This document shows positions 7,288 to 18,513 of a stretch of 36,755 nucleotides of DNA, in pieces. Each line of letters begins with the position of its first letter. Position 1 is the first letter of the stretch. The DNA is taken from contig CANBRM010000015.1 of NCBI GenBank assembly GCA_947371915.1, positions 1 through 36,755 on the forward strand, written 5' to 3'. The translations under genes were made by a program, and so were the position numbers. The stretch is from Comamonadaceae bacterium (GTDB lineage: Bacteria > Pseudomonadota > Gammaproteobacteria > Burkholderiales > Burkholderiaceae_C). The notes beneath the pieces were generated by a model. It had not been told where the DNA came from, made no database searches, and saw nothing but the letters and a program-made list of their open reading frames with translations.

Positions 7288-9462
7288 TCACGCTTTCAAG
7301 AAATCTGATTTTCCACCCAACCAACGGGCCACATGCTGATCAGCTTGGCGCGGGTATTGGTCCAGCATCTTAGGCGCCAGGTCACGCGCCCATTCCAACA
7401 ATTCAACATCCTCCGCCAAGTCGGCAAAACGCAGCAAGGCAGCACCCGATTGGCGGGCGCCTAAAAACTCGCCCGGCCCACGGATTTCCAAATCACGACG
7501 CGCGATCTCAAAACCATCTGTTGTCTCAACCATCGCTTTGAGGCGCTCACGGGCCGTCTCACTCAAGCGGCCACTGTCGCCCGTGGCGTACATCAGCACG
7601 CAAGCGGAAGCTGCTGCGCCTCGGCCCACTCGGCCACGCAACTGATGCAGCTGCGACAAGCCAAAGCGCTCGGCATGCTCAATCACCATCAACGAGGCGT
7701 TGGGCACGTCCACCCCCACTTCAATCACTGTCGTGCTGACCAATACCGCCATTTGCCCACTTTCAAACTTGGCCATTTCAGCCTTTTTGTCAGCCGTCGG
7801 CATGCGGGAATGCAGCAAACCCACCAATACCGGCGCACTGCCAAGCGGGTTCAAGGCCTCGGTCAACAAGGCATGTGTTTCGGTTGCGTTGGTCAAATCG
7901 ATCGCTTCGCTCTCTTCGATGAGCGGACAGACCCAATACACCTGCCGACCTTGGTCAATTTGGTGGCGAATGCGCTCAATCAACTCATCGCGACGGCTCT
8001 CGGACACCAAACGCGTCACGATCGGTGTGCGGCCTGGGGGCAACTCGTCCAAGGTAGACACATCGAGGTCAGCGTAGTAGCTCATGGCCAAGGTGCGGGG
8101 AATGGGGGTGGCGCTCATCATCAGCATGTGCGGCTCTTGCTGCGCATCACCTGCGCAAGACTCACTGGTTTGCATCTTCTCGCGCAAGGCCAAACGTTGA
8201 GCCACCCCAAACCGATGTTGTTCATCAATGATGGCCAAGGCTAGGTTTTTGAACTTCACTTGTTCTTGTATCACCGCATGCGTCCCTACCACCAACGCGG
8301 CTTCACCACTGGCGATGAGGGCCAACATCTCGGTGCGCTCTTTCTTTTTTTGACTGCCTGTGAGCCACGCCACACGCTTACCCAAGGGTGACAACAAGGG
8401 CTCAAGCCAGCCGATGAGCTTGCGAAAGTGCTGCTCCGCCAAAATCTCGGTCGGCGCCATCAGGGCGCATTGCCAGCCGCCATCCATCGCGATGGCTGCG
8501 GCCAGCGCCGCCACCACGGTTTTGCCCGAGCCCACATCGCCTTGCAGCAAGCGGTGCATAGGCACTTGACGCATCAGGTCTTGCGCCAACTCCTCACCGA
8601 CACGCCGCTGTGCCCCTGTTAAAGCAAAAGGCAACACCCCCAGCAACTGCTCATGCAAGCCACCCGCGCGCAATTTCAAGGCGGGTGCGCGGAGCAAATC
8701 ACGCGCGCGTTTGGACTGCAATTGCGACAGTTGTTGCGCCAACAGTTCTTCAGCCTTGAGGCGCTGCCATGCGGGGTGCGTGCGATCCTCCAACTGCGCC
8801 AACGACACATCGGGCGTGGGATGATGCAAAAAATGCAGCGACTGTGCCAGCCCCCAAGCGTCCACACTGCCGCTGTTGGACTCGCGCCCCTTGCCATAAC
8901 GCAACGTCGAAGGCGGCATGGACTCTTGGGGAATGGTCTCAGCGAACGCGCCGTGCCTTGCCGCGTGAACCAAACCACTGTGCACCGCCTTACGCAAATA
9001 CACCTGCGGCAACCCTGCGGAGGTGGGGTAGACCGGTGTCAAAGCTTGCGGCAGTTCACCCCCGGCTGGATGAAAACTCGGGTGCATCATCGTGCGCCCC
9101 ATGAAGCCGCCCTTCACTTCCCCACGCAAACGCAAACGGTTACCCACCGCCAGCGCTTTTTGTTGTGACGGATAAAAGCTAAAAAACCGCAAGGTGCAAG
9201 TGTCGGAGCCATCATCCACCTCGACCAACAATTGGCGCCGCGGCTTGTAGGCGATTTCGCAAGACACCACCGTGGCTTCGATTTGCACCATATCTCCCTC
9301 ACGGGTGTCTGCGAGCCGAACGAGTCGGGTTTCATCCTCGTATCGCAGTGGCAAATGCAGCGCCAAGTCGATGTCACGGTCGAGCCCAAGCTTGCGCAGC
9401 GCCTTTTGCGGCGCTGAAAGCGGCTTGTTTTCTGTTTTGACGGTGGGCTGAGCGGCAGGCAT
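7288..9462 (-). CDS. recG: ATP-dependent DNA helicase RecG
   Basis: 724-residue superfamily 2 helicase that remodels stalled replication forks and branch-migrates Holliday junctions. An N-terminal wedge/OB domain occupies about residues 30-160. Walker A GDVGSGKT is at 308-315 and the DEQH box at 413-416, followed by SATPIPRT (motif III) and the C-terminal QLRGRVGRG motif VI. Residues about 170-205 form a Ser/Gly-rich linker that appears slightly longer than I would expect. First gene of the recG-oxyR-ubiA unit, 30 nt after the outer-membrane protein gene upstream. Confidence 0.96.
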   Translation of the reverse strand: MPAAQPTVKTENKPLSAPQKALRKLGLDRDIDLALHLPLRYEDETRLVRLADTREGDMVQIEATVVSCEIAYKPRRQLLVEVDDGSDTCTLRFFSFYPSQQKALAVGNRLRLRGEVKGGFMGRTMMHPSFHPAGGELPQALTPVYPTSAGLPQVYLRKAVHSGLVHAARHGAFAETIPQESMPPSTLRYGKGRESNSGSVDAWGLAQSLHFLHHPTPDVSLAQLEDRTHPAWQRLKAEELLAQQLSQLQSKRARDLLRAPALKLRAGGLHEQLLGVLPFALTGAQRRVGEELAQDLMRQVPMHRLLQGDVGSGKTVVAALAAAIAMDGGWQCALMAPTEILAEQHFRKLIGWLEPLLSPLGKRVAWLTGSQKKKERTEMLALIASGEAALVVGTHAVIQEQVKFKNLALAIIDEQHRFGVAQRLALREKMQTSESCAGDAQQEPHMLMMSATPIPRTLAMSYYADLDVSTLDELPPGRTPIVTRLVSESRRDELIERIRHQIDQGRQVYWVCPLIEESEAIDLTNATETHALLTEALNPLGSAPVLVGLLHSRMPTADKKAEMAKFESGQMAVLVSTTVIEVGVDVPNASLMVIEHAERFGLSQLHQLRGRVGRGAAASACVLMYATGDSGRLSETARERLKAMVETTDGFEIARRDLEIRGPGEFLGARQSGAALLRFADLAEDVELLEWARDLAPKMLDQYPRQADQHVARWLGGKSDFLKA

Positions 9463-9492
9463 TGACTGTGATTGTGCCCCGCCGCGCAGGCA

Positions 9493-10710
9493 CTAAAACT
9501 GATAGCCCATACGCACACCAAGGCCGTGACCGGCTGCATCGCGGTTTGGGGCGCCCGTGACGAATCGGTTATATAAACTTAGGGAGTTGTAACTCCACTG
9601 CACGGCTGTGTAAGCACCCTTGGCCCAGTTATGCCGCCAACTGGTTGAAATATTCTTATTTTTGTAAACGAAATAATTTCTGTCTGTGCTGTAGCCCACT
9701 TCAGGGTAGTTCGAGTGGGTCCATGAGTTGTCATAAACATACCTTGATATCGCAAACGACAACACGTCTTGCGAAGAGTACCCATAAGTCACTTCGAGCA
9801 CATCCGAACGGCGCGCCAAGTCGACACCCCCTAAATAACTTGGCATCACACTACCAGCAACGGACCTATTGTTAGACAGCATGTCGTGCCTCAGGGTCTG
9901 TGCACGCACTTGCACTTGGGGGGCGACATAAAACGCGCCACCTAAAAACACCATGTTGTAGGTTTGGTAAACACGAAAAGGCTCTGAGTTCCAGTTGCCA
10001 AAGACATACTCCGACTGATCCGCGCTGAGCACACCCAAACGAACCTCAGAAGCTGTCTCTAAATTTTGTACGCTGAGCGACAAGCCTTTTTTGTTGTTGC
10101 GATCTATGTGCGCGTTGGGATAAGGCGCATTTGAAAACTCGGTCGTGTTGTAGTTCAATAGTAACGGACGATACACACCTGCCAAACCTTGCACGCGGTA
10201 GCTGCTGCCGACAGGAACGTTGGCATACAACTGCAAGCCAGGCGCTCCACCACTCGCATCACTGGTTGACTTGACCACGCAAAAGGGGTCGTTTTCTCGG
10301 ACCCACGGGGAATCAATGTCGTAGGTGCGGCACCAACTGGTTTTGTAACTCACCACCCCCGCCTTGACCCCCAAACTGGGGGACACAGACCAGTCCAAAC
10401 TCAGTTCATCCACATGCGTCCCCATGGACTGATCGGCACGAACCTTCAGACGCAAGACCGCTTGGCGCTGCACCATCATGTGTCCATCAAACGTGAACCA
10501 AGGCGAAGCCGACCTGTAATGCCACTGCGAGTTCGTTGGCAGCATCAACAAGTTTTCAGGCGTTTTTGGGCTTAAACGCCAAGCATCTACACCCACCTGT
10601 GCCACGTATGTACGGATCAGACCTTCATCCGCGGCGTCGTCCACGGCCTGCGCTGACACACCCGCAGTGAGCAGCCATAAGCACACAACGAAAAATTGAT
10701 GGTTAGACAT
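9493..10710 (-). CDS. Predicted outer-membrane beta-barrel protein, unknown function
   Basis: 405 residues from the ATG at 10710 (a TTG three codons earlier is less likely). Residues 1-22 form a signal peptide ending GVSAQA. The mature part has alternating hydrophobic/polar strands, many Tyr, Trp and Asn, and ends with aromatic Phe after Tyr-Gln, as expected of a BAM-assembled barrel. Two Cys about 17 residues apart (in SWCRTYD and DPFCVV) could form a loop disulfide. I do not recognise a named family. Base composition is AT-richer than recG or queA. It is divergent from a lipoprotein gene across a 75-bp gap. Confidence 0.7.
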   Translation of the reverse strand: MSNHQFFVVCLWLLTAGVSAQAVDDAADEGLIRTYVAQVGVDAWRLSPKTPENLLMLPTNSQWHYRSASPWFTFDGHMMVQRQAVLRLKVRADQSMGTHVDELSLDWSVSPSLGVKAGVVSYKTSWCRTYDIDSPWVRENDPFCVVKSTSDASGGAPGLQLYANVPVGSSYRVQGLAGVYRPLLLNYNTTEFSNAPYPNAHIDRNNKKGLSLSVQNLETASEVRLGVLSADQSEYVFGNWNSEPFRVYQTYNMVFLGGAFYVAPQVQVRAQTLRHDMLSNNRSVAGSVMPSYLGGVDLARRSDVLEVTYGYSSQDVLSFAISRYVYDNSWTHSNYPEVGYSTDRNYFVYKNKNISTSWRHNWAKGAYTAVQWSYNSLSLYNRFVTGAPNRDAAGHGLGVRMGYQF

Positions 10711-10740
10711 AGGGAACAAGTACGAAGTAAACTTTATTGA

Positions 10741-10750
10741 AACAATTGTT
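10741..10750. promoter_or_regulatory. Perfect 10-bp palindrome in a divergent promoter region
   Basis: AACAATTGTT is its own reverse complement and sits near the middle of the 75-bp AT-rich gap between the divergent barrel and lipoprotein genes. A TTGAAA (10737-10742) overlaps it as a possible plus-strand -35 box. It may be a shared operator; chance occurrence in AT-rich DNA cannot be excluded. Confidence 0.3.
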
Positions 10751-10785
10751 ACCTATATTTAATTCTAAAAAACTACATTAATGTC

Positions 10786-11493
10786 ATGAAATACGAAATT
10801 TGGACCTTCACTTTTTCGGCCTTGTGCGCCCTTAGCGGATGTGGCGGTGGCGAAGACTGGGCCAGCAAAGATCCGAGCGCTTTCGCAGTTTCGGCAAATA
10901 CGTTTGACATTGCCAGTGGCTGGAAACAATTGCTACTGACGGGGTACACCAAAACACTCTATTTCACACAAACCACCAGCACATGCGAAGGAACGCTTCA
11001 AATTCTGCAAACACCGGCTGAAATTTATAACGCCACAAGTTTTAAATATGCCTATCAAAACACGCTCTCCTACACAGAGCGTTATTACGTGTGTACCAAC
11101 CAATCTGCACGCACGACGCTCAATGTCAAGCAATACAACTGGTTTTCAAGAGATTACGCCAACTCTTACGTATCGGTGAACCAGCAAACAGGCGATTGGC
11201 AAACGCCTGCGGTTTTCCCTCAAGCGGCGCGCGTTGGTCAAACCGGCGTGATTGGACAATTCAATAACTCCGACAGCACAGGTGCTCCTACCGGCATCGA
11301 AAAATGGTCTTACAGTCTTGAGGCAGACACGGCAAGCTCCGCTAAATTTAGGCTGGTCATGTCTGCTGAGGACGCCAATGGCCAGTGGGTTGGCACAGAA
11401 GAGAATATATTCCGCGTCGCGCCAGACAACACCTTGACGCTCATTTCTGTGACTAAAAAATTTCCCAGTGGCTTTCATATCGAAGCCAAATAA
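10786..11493 (+). CDS. Predicted lipoprotein, unknown function
   Basis: 235 residues. The N-terminus has a lipoprotein signal with lipobox LSGC, so Cys19 would be lipidated, followed by a Gly-rich tether (GGGED). The mature part is rich in Thr, Ser, Tyr, Gln and Asn and looks beta-rich. It contains two further Cys (in STCEGTL and YYVCTNQ) that could pair. I recognise no family. No clear Shine-Dalgarno sequence precedes the ATG. It is divergent from the barrel gene, shares its AT-rich base composition, and may act with it in the envelope; that link is inference from position alone. Confidence 0.7.
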   Translation: MKYEIWTFTFSALCALSGCGGGEDWASKDPSAFAVSANTFDIASGWKQLLLTGYTKTLYFTQTTSTCEGTLQILQTPAEIYNATSFKYAYQNTLSYTERYYVCTNQSARTTLNVKQYNWFSRDYANSYVSVNQQTGDWQTPAVFPQAARVGQTGVIGQFNNSDSTGAPTGIEKWSYSLEADTASSAKFRLVMSAEDANGQWVGTEENIFRVAPDNTLTLISVTKKFPSGFHIEAK

Positions 11494-11587
11494 GCAAGCG
11501 CCCACCTTCCCCCGTGAAGTCGCTTGAATCTGCGGCAAAATTACCGCTGTTTTTAACTTGGAACGGGCCCGTCCGGCCCTCAAGCGC

Positions 11588-13886
<2,299 letters not shown>

Positions 13887-13967
13887 ACCCTCGGACGTGT
13901 GGAAACCCACATGACAAACGGCGTGATGGAGGTGTAAATTTCTGGGGTTAATACTTGGAAATTTCAT

Positions 13968-15239
13968 ATGTCCACCTCACACCCCAAAAAACCCATTTAC
14001 AAATCGCTTTACGCCCAGGTGCTGTTCGCCGTGGTCGTGGGCGTTTTGCTCGGCCACTTCTACCCACAAGTTGGCACTGACATGAAGCCCTTAGGCGACG
14101 GCTTCATCAAGCTCATCAAGATGATCATCGCGCCCATCATCTTCTGCACCGTGGTGGTGGGCATCGCCGGCATGGAGGACATGAAGAAGGTGGGCAAGAC
14201 CGGAGGCTTGGCGCTGCTGTACTTTGAAGTCGTCAGCACGCTGGCGCTCATCATTGGCTTGGTCATCGTCAACTTTGTGCAACCTGGCGTGGGCATGAAT
14301 GTGGACGCCTCCACGCTTGACACCAAGAGCATTGCCGCCTACACCGCACCAGGCAAGATGCAGGGCACCGTGGACTTCTTAATGAACATCATCCCTTCTT
14401 CGGTGGTTGATGCGTTTGCCAAGGGCGAAATTTTGCAAGTGCTGTTGTTCTCCGTCTTGTTCGGTTTCGCACTGCACAAGTTCGGCGGCCGCGGCACGAT
14501 GGTGTTTGACTTCATCGAGAAGATGTCGCACGTGTTGTTTGACATCGTGGGCATCATCATGAAAGTAGCCCCGATTGGTGCATTTGGCGCGATGGCCTTC
14601 ACCATAGGAAAATACGGCATCGACTCCTTGTTTTCTTTGGGCAAGTTGATGGGCACGTTCTACTTGACGTGCTTGATCTTCGTGTTTGTGGTGCTGGGCA
14701 TCATCAGCAAGTTGCACGGCTTCAGCGTTTGGAAGTTTGTGAAATACATCAAAGAAGAGCTGCTCATCGTGTTGGGCACCTCGTCTTCTGAGTCGGTCTT
14801 GCCACGCATGATGGAAAAACTAGAAAAAGCCGGCGCACGCAAATCTGTCGTGGGCTTGGTCATCCCCACGGGTTACTCGTTCAACTTGGACGGCACATCG
14901 ATTTACTTGACCATGGCAGCCGTGTTCATCGCGCAAGCCACCGACACCCCCATGAGCTTGATGCAGCAAATCACGCTGTTGGCGGTGCTGTTGCTCACCT
15001 CCAAAGGTGCAGCGGGCATCACGGGCAGCGGCTTCATCGTGTTGGCCGCGACCTTGTCGGCTGTGGGCGGCGTACCTGTGGCGGGCTTGGCGCTCATCTT
15101 GGGCATTGACCGCTTCATGTCGGAAGCCCGCGCACTCACCAACTTGGTGGGCAACGGCGTGGCCACGTTGGTGGTGGCCAAATGGACCGGCGACTTGGAC
15201 ATGCAACAACTTGATGCGGCCTTGAACCCCGAGAAATAA
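13968..15239 (+). CDS. dctA: C4-dicarboxylate:cation symporter DctA
   Basis: 423-residue inner-membrane transporter of the DAACS family, expected to import succinate, fumarate and malate. Family motifs are present in order: [12 protein letters not shown] (Ser-rich hairpin 1), [15 protein letters not shown] (helix 7 NLDGT), [16 protein letters not shown] (hairpin 2) and [22 protein letters not shown] (helix 8). Length matches DctA. It is 81 nt downstream of tgt and ends at its own terminator. No dctBD two-component pair is nearby. Confidence 0.95.
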   Translation: MSTSHPKKPIYKSLYAQVLFAVVVGVLLGHFYPQVGTDMKPLGDGFIKLIKMIIAPIIFCTVVVGIAGMEDMKKVGKTGGLALLYFEVVSTLALIIGLVIVNFVQPGVGMNVDASTLDTKSIAAYTAPGKMQGTVDFLMNIIPSSVVDAFAKGEILQVLLFSVLFGFALHKFGGRGTMVFDFIEKMSHVLFDIVGIIMKVAPIGAFGAMAFTIGKYGIDSLFSLGKLMGTFYLTCLIFVFVVLGIISKLHGFSVWKFVKYIKEELLIVLGTSSSESVLPRMMEKLEKAGARKSVVGLVIPTGYSFNLDGTSIYLTMAAVFIAQATDTPMSLMQQITLLAVLLLTSKGAAGITGSGFIVLAATLSAVGGVPVAGLALILGIDRFMSEARALTNLVGNGVATLVVAKWTGDLDMQQLDAALNPEK

Positions 15240-15255
15240 ACACGCACCTTGCGCA

Positions 15256-15293
15256 AAAAAGCCTGAGTCACTGCAAGGTGACTCAGGCTTTTT
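15256..15293. terminator. Bidirectional rho-independent terminator
   Basis: Stem GCCTGAGTCAC (15261-15271) and GTGACTCAGGC (15278-15288) with a 6-nt loop, extended by A:T pairs to 15256 and 15293. The T run after it serves dctA, and the A run before it becomes a T tract for the minus-strand FIST gene. Confidence 0.9.
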
Positions 15294-15310
15294 ATATTCA
15301 AACGAGAGGG

Positions 15311-16603
15311 TTAGGCCTCGGTGGTGAACACCGTCAGCACACCGGTGTAACCATGCAACTCTTGGTGGGCAATCTCGCCCCCTGCAAAAAAGCCCACCAA
15401 GGGCACATCGCCCAAGGCACGACGCACGATGTGCAATTCGGCACTGGGCGCACCAAAGTGTGGCCCACCGCGTCCCGCGCAGCTCACGTAAATGGCACCG
15501 GCCATGCGCCGCGCCGGATGCGGTCTGGCCGAGGTGTCAGCACTCAAAACGTCTGCCAACTCTGCCGTCATTTCTTCGGGCTCTAGGGCCTCGCGAATTT
15601 CCGCACAAATACGGGTCAAATCGGCGCGCGCGGCAGCAGCGTTACGCTCGCAAAACGTCAAGCGCATGCCCGCTTCCACGGGTTGGCCAATGGCCACGGC
15701 CTCTTTGCCGGGATCGATGCCAATGATGTGACGCACCAACACAGCCTCATCAAACTCGCCCGTGCGCTTGATGGCGGGATGTCCTGGCGCATCTTGCGCC
15801 GCAGAAAGCCCCACCAAGGTTGAACGCACTTTCGGAATGGCGGTCTGCCGATCGGCGATATCGATTTGCAAATCGCGCGACAACACCGACAAGGCAGACT
15901 CGCCGTCCAGCGTGAGCACCACGTTGTTGTCGGCGCTGGTGATGGTGTGCACTTTGGCCACTGGCACACACCCTTGCGTGACCCGCGAAATCATGGCCAC
16001 GTCAGCATCAAAAGCGACACCACTCAAACCGCCATGAAATACGCCCGTGGCTTGGCCTTGACCGGCCACATTGCCGTCGCCATTCAAAGCGAACTGCACC
16101 ACATCCATACGACTGGCAGCCAAGCCACCAAACACATAACCACTGGCCGTGCGCTGCGCCAACTCGGCGATCAACTCGGGCACATCGGGTGTCTGCGCAT
16201 CGGCATGCAAGAGCGCGGTATGCGGCTCAAAATAGCTGCCGCGCGAGCTACCCACACCCGCATGCGCGAGCGGTGCGACGCCGCTGAACACGCGGTAGTG
16301 CTCAGGCGCGATGTCACACAACATCACAGACATTGCGGGCTCGTCAAAGTACTCGACGTTGTTGGCGGCAATGCCTACGCCGACGGTGCCCGCCCAATCG
16401 GTGACCTCTGACAGCTCCGCACTCAAGAACGCCAAGATGTCGGCCGCCTCGGCGGCGTAATGGTCGGTGATGTAGAGCAGCCCCAAGTGCGGGGCAGAGG
16501 CGTAATCGGGCAAGGCCATGTGGGCACGCAATTGCGCCAGCACCAGGCCAGCGGCCATTTGCCATTGCGGGTGCGTGGCATGGCCGTAGGGAAAGAGCTT
16601 CAT
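15311..16603 (-). CDS. FIST-domain signal transduction protein
   Basis: 430 residues with an N-terminal FIST_N-like domain and C-terminal FIST_C region. Recognisable features are the hydrophobic GLLYITDHYAAEAADIL opening, the ASGYVFGGLAASR segment, and the C-terminal SCAGRGGPHFG followed by PLVGFFAGGEIAHQELHGYTG, which is typical of FIST_C. FIST domains are proposed sensory domains for small ligands such as amino acids; in many bacteria they stand alone. Its ATG overlaps the phaM stop in an ATGA, so the two are translationally coupled. Ligand and output are unknown. Confidence 0.88.
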   Translation of the reverse strand: MKLFPYGHATHPQWQMAAGLVLAQLRAHMALPDYASAPHLGLLYITDHYAAEAADILAFLSAELSEVTDWAGTVGVGIAANNVEYFDEPAMSVMLCDIAPEHYRVFSGVAPLAHAGVGSSRGSYFEPHTALLHADAQTPDVPELIAELAQRTASGYVFGGLAASRMDVVQFALNGDGNVAGQGQATGVFHGGLSGVAFDADVAMISRVTQGCVPVAKVHTITSADNNVVLTLDGESALSVLSRDLQIDIADRQTAIPKVRSTLVGLSAAQDAPGHPAIKRTGEFDEAVLVRHIIGIDPGKEAVAIGQPVEAGMRLTFCERNAAAARADLTRICAEIREALEPEEMTAELADVLSADTSARPHPARRMAGAIYVSCAGRGGPHFGAPSAELHIVRRALGDVPLVGFFAGGEIAHQELHGYTGVLTVFTTEA

Positions 16604-17319
16604 CGTGTGGTCGGTTTGCTGCTGCGCTTGGCAGCGGGTTTTACAGCGGTTGTGGCGGCAGTGGCACGCTTCGCGGCGGGTTTGCGCACACGCTTAGCCG
16701 TTGGCTTGGCCTTCGCTTTGGGTGTAGTGGCAGCCTTGGCAGACGGGGCTGTTGCAGCGCTGGCATGTGCACTGGCACGCTGAGCCATGTCGGTCATGGC
16801 GTGCTTGGCGATGTTTTGAAACTGGTCCGTCAACGCGCCCCACCAATGCGCGGGGTCAATGCCCGCAGCTTTGGTTTCGCCCTCTTTCGCTTTGACCTCG
16901 GGCTCTGGCTCGGGAGCCGCTGCAGCTTGCGGCGCCGGCTCTGGTGCTGGGGCCTCTGCCGGTGCCTGTGTAAAAGCGAAAGGCGATGCAGCGGTCGTCG
17001 CGTGAGGTTTAACTTTCAGCGACTCGGCCAAGTCGTTGAAACTCATGTTCATGCCTTTTAAGGTGGCCAAGGTCATGCGCTGAACTTCCAGCGCTTGAAT
17101 GGTCGCCCCCACGGCTTTGGCGTTTTGCTCGAGCCAGAACTGCACCGTCTTCAACTCTTGAATGCGCTTTTCCAACTCCTCAGGGTCCAAGGTAGGCGCC
17201 ACCCACCCCGGTGCAGCCGTTGACGCCGCCGATGCGGCAGCACCACCGGGCGTGAGATTCTTCAAAAAATCAAAGCCCGGTACGAACTTGGTGAAATCAA
17301 AACCGGCGTGTTGGGTCAT
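16600..17319 (-). CDS. phaM: PHA granule-associated protein PhaM
   Basis: 239 residues. The N-terminus FDFTKFVPGFDFLKNLTPG and the segment WVAPTLDPEELEKRI, with FWLEQNAKAVGATIQALEVQ (predicted coiled coil, roughly residues 45-75), match PhaM of polyhydroxybutyrate producers. The middle is Ala/Pro/Glu-rich, and the last 45 or so residues are an Ala/Lys/Pro histone H1-like tail. In Cupriavidus, PhaM activates PHA synthase and tethers granules to the nucleoid through such a tail. It implies that this organism makes PHA, although no synthase is in the window. Coupled to the downstream FIST gene. Confidence 0.85.
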   Translation of the reverse strand: MTQHAGFDFTKFVPGFDFLKNLTPGGAAASAASTAAPGWVAPTLDPEELEKRIQELKTVQFWLEQNAKAVGATIQALEVQRMTLATLKGMNMSFNDLAESLKVKPHATTAASPFAFTQAPAEAPAPEPAPQAAAAPEPEPEVKAKEGETKAAGIDPAHWWGALTDQFQNIAKHAMTDMAQRASAHASAATAPSAKAATTPKAKAKPTAKRVRKPAAKRATAATTAVKPAAKRSSKPTTR

Positions 17320-17380
17320 GGCTGTCTCCTGTGTGTGTCATCGCATTAAACCAAACCCCAAGCCACGCTTGGCTGACAAC

Positions 17381-17890
17381 TCAGTGTTTGTGGTCGCCGT
17401 GATTGTGTTCGCTATGGTTGTGCGTGCCGTGGTCGTGGCTGGGCATCGCAGGCGGCTGCATGCCCACCCACAGTTTCAGCTCAACGTTGGACTTCACGCC
17501 TTTGGCATCTTGAAACGTCAGCGTGACGGGGACGGTACTGTCTTTGACCAACGGGGCCTTCAAGTCCATCAACATCAGGTGGTAGCTGCCGGGCTTGAGT
17601 TCCACCGCTTTGCCTGCGGGCAGATCTAAGCCGTTGGGCAATGCGGCCATCTTCATCACGTCTTTGTCCATCTTCATTTCATGAATTTCAGCCACGCCTG
17701 CGGCGGGGCTGCTCACGCCCACGAGCTTGGCGTTGTCTTTGGCGGTGATTTTCATGAACGCGCCGGTCGCCTTTTGACCTTGCACCGTGGCACGAGCCCA
17801 TGCGTCAGTGACGGTCACGTTTTGCGCGAAAACGCTGACAGCAAACACACTGCTGAACGCAGCGGCCATGAGATGTTTGGCAATCTTCAT
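17381..17890 (-). CDS. Periplasmic copper chaperone, PCu(A)C family
   Basis: 169 residues. A signal peptide (MKIAKHLMAAAFSSVFAVSV, cleaved after FAQ) is followed by the PCu(A)C domain with DAWARATVQGQKATGAFM. The Cu(I)-binding His/Met pattern is visible: HEMKMDKDVMKM, then HLMLMDL about 30 residues on. Homologues deliver copper to the CuA centre of cytochrome oxidase. The last 19 residues are an unusual tail with eight His. It follows the YcnI-like gene by 15 nt and is the last gene of the cluster. Confidence 0.9.
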   Translation of the reverse strand: MKIAKHLMAAAFSSVFAVSVFAQNVTVTDAWARATVQGQKATGAFMKITAKDNAKLVGVSSPAAGVAEIHEMKMDKDVMKMAALPNGLDLPAGKAVELKPGSYHLMLMDLKAPLVKDSTVPVTLTFQDAKGVKSNVELKLWVGMQPPAMPSHDHGTHNHSEHNHGDHKH

Positions 17891-17905
17891 AAAAGCTCCT
17901 TGGTT

Positions 17906-18454
17906 TTAAGGGTGGTGTTCGTGAGTGGGCGCCGGCTGCACATCCAGCAAAGCAGCGGGAGACTTCAAGCCTCGCGTTGAAGTGCCACTGCTTGGAATTT
18001 CCGACCAATCTGTTTGACCATTCTCACAGGTCTGCAAAATTTTGACCCACATGGGGCTCGCCTGATCTGGCAAGCGGCCCATGAAGGCGAATTCGTCAAA
18101 CTGGTCATCGGGCAGTACAGCTTCTTTGCTGACAGCTGTCCAACGCAACTCCACCACATCGTCCGTCACGGTTTTACCGTGGCTGTTGTAGGGCGTCGCC
18201 AGCTTTGCCTTGCGAGTGGCAACTGTCCAGCCGTACTTCGGTTGAGGCTTGGCCCCTTGAAAGCCTGATGGGACTTGCACAATGAGCCCCGTGGTGGGCG
18301 ATCCATTGCAGCCATGGCCCACACGCAGCGTGGCCTTGTGGTAACTGCCTGCAATGGCTTTGGGCTCTGTCAATACGATATGCGCACCGGCTGACTGAAA
18401 AGCAGCCATGGCAACTAGACTCATCGCGAATAAAAAACGAACTTGCTGATTCAA
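17906..18454 (-). CDS. YcnI-like copper-binding protein (DUF1775)
   Basis: 182 residues. Signal peptide cleavage after SAGA would leave His25 as the mature N-terminus (HIVLTEP). This matches YcnI proteins, where the N-terminal His and a conserved Trp bind Cu(II) in a brace-like site; here KYGWTVATR is a candidate Trp segment. Other family features are RVGHGCNGSPTTGLIVQVP and VELRWTAVS. The C-terminus ends His-rich (THEHHP). It precedes the PCu(A)C gene by 15 nt, the YcnI/PCu(A)C association known from many bacteria. Confidence 0.88.
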   Translation of the reverse strand: MNQQVRFLFAMSLVAMAAFQSAGAHIVLTEPKAIAGSYHKATLRVGHGCNGSPTTGLIVQVPSGFQGAKPQPKYGWTVATRKAKLATPYNSHGKTVTDDVVELRWTAVSKEAVLPDDQFDEFAFMGRLPDQASPMWVKILQTCENGQTDWSEIPSSGTSTRGLKSPAALLDVQPAPTHEHHP

Positions 18455-18476
18455 TTGATCACCTCATGATTGAAGA

Positions 18477-18507
18477 AAGGCTTGCAACCACCCTTGGTGC
18501 AAGCCTT
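18477..18507 (-). terminator. Hairpin after the TonB receptor gene, possible terminator or attenuator
   Basis: A 10-bp perfect inverted repeat, AAGGCTTGCA (18477-18486) and TGCAAGCCTT (18498-18507), with an 11-nt loop. It starts 6 nt after the receptor stop codon and lies 23 nt before the next start. On the minus strand it is followed only by TCTTC, so termination may be partial, setting a lower level of the YcnI and PCu(A)C genes. Confidence 0.5.
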
Positions 18508-18513
18508 GCTGGA

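Noticed and set aside
11530-11560. GCGG/CCGC repeat followed by a T run after the lipoprotein gene
   Set aside because: The stem is only 4 bp with an 8-nt loop; too weak to call a terminator.
13896-13913. Hairpin CGTGTGG/CCACATG after tgt
   Set aside because: It has a 7-bp stem (one G-T wobble) but no T tract, so I do not call it a terminator.
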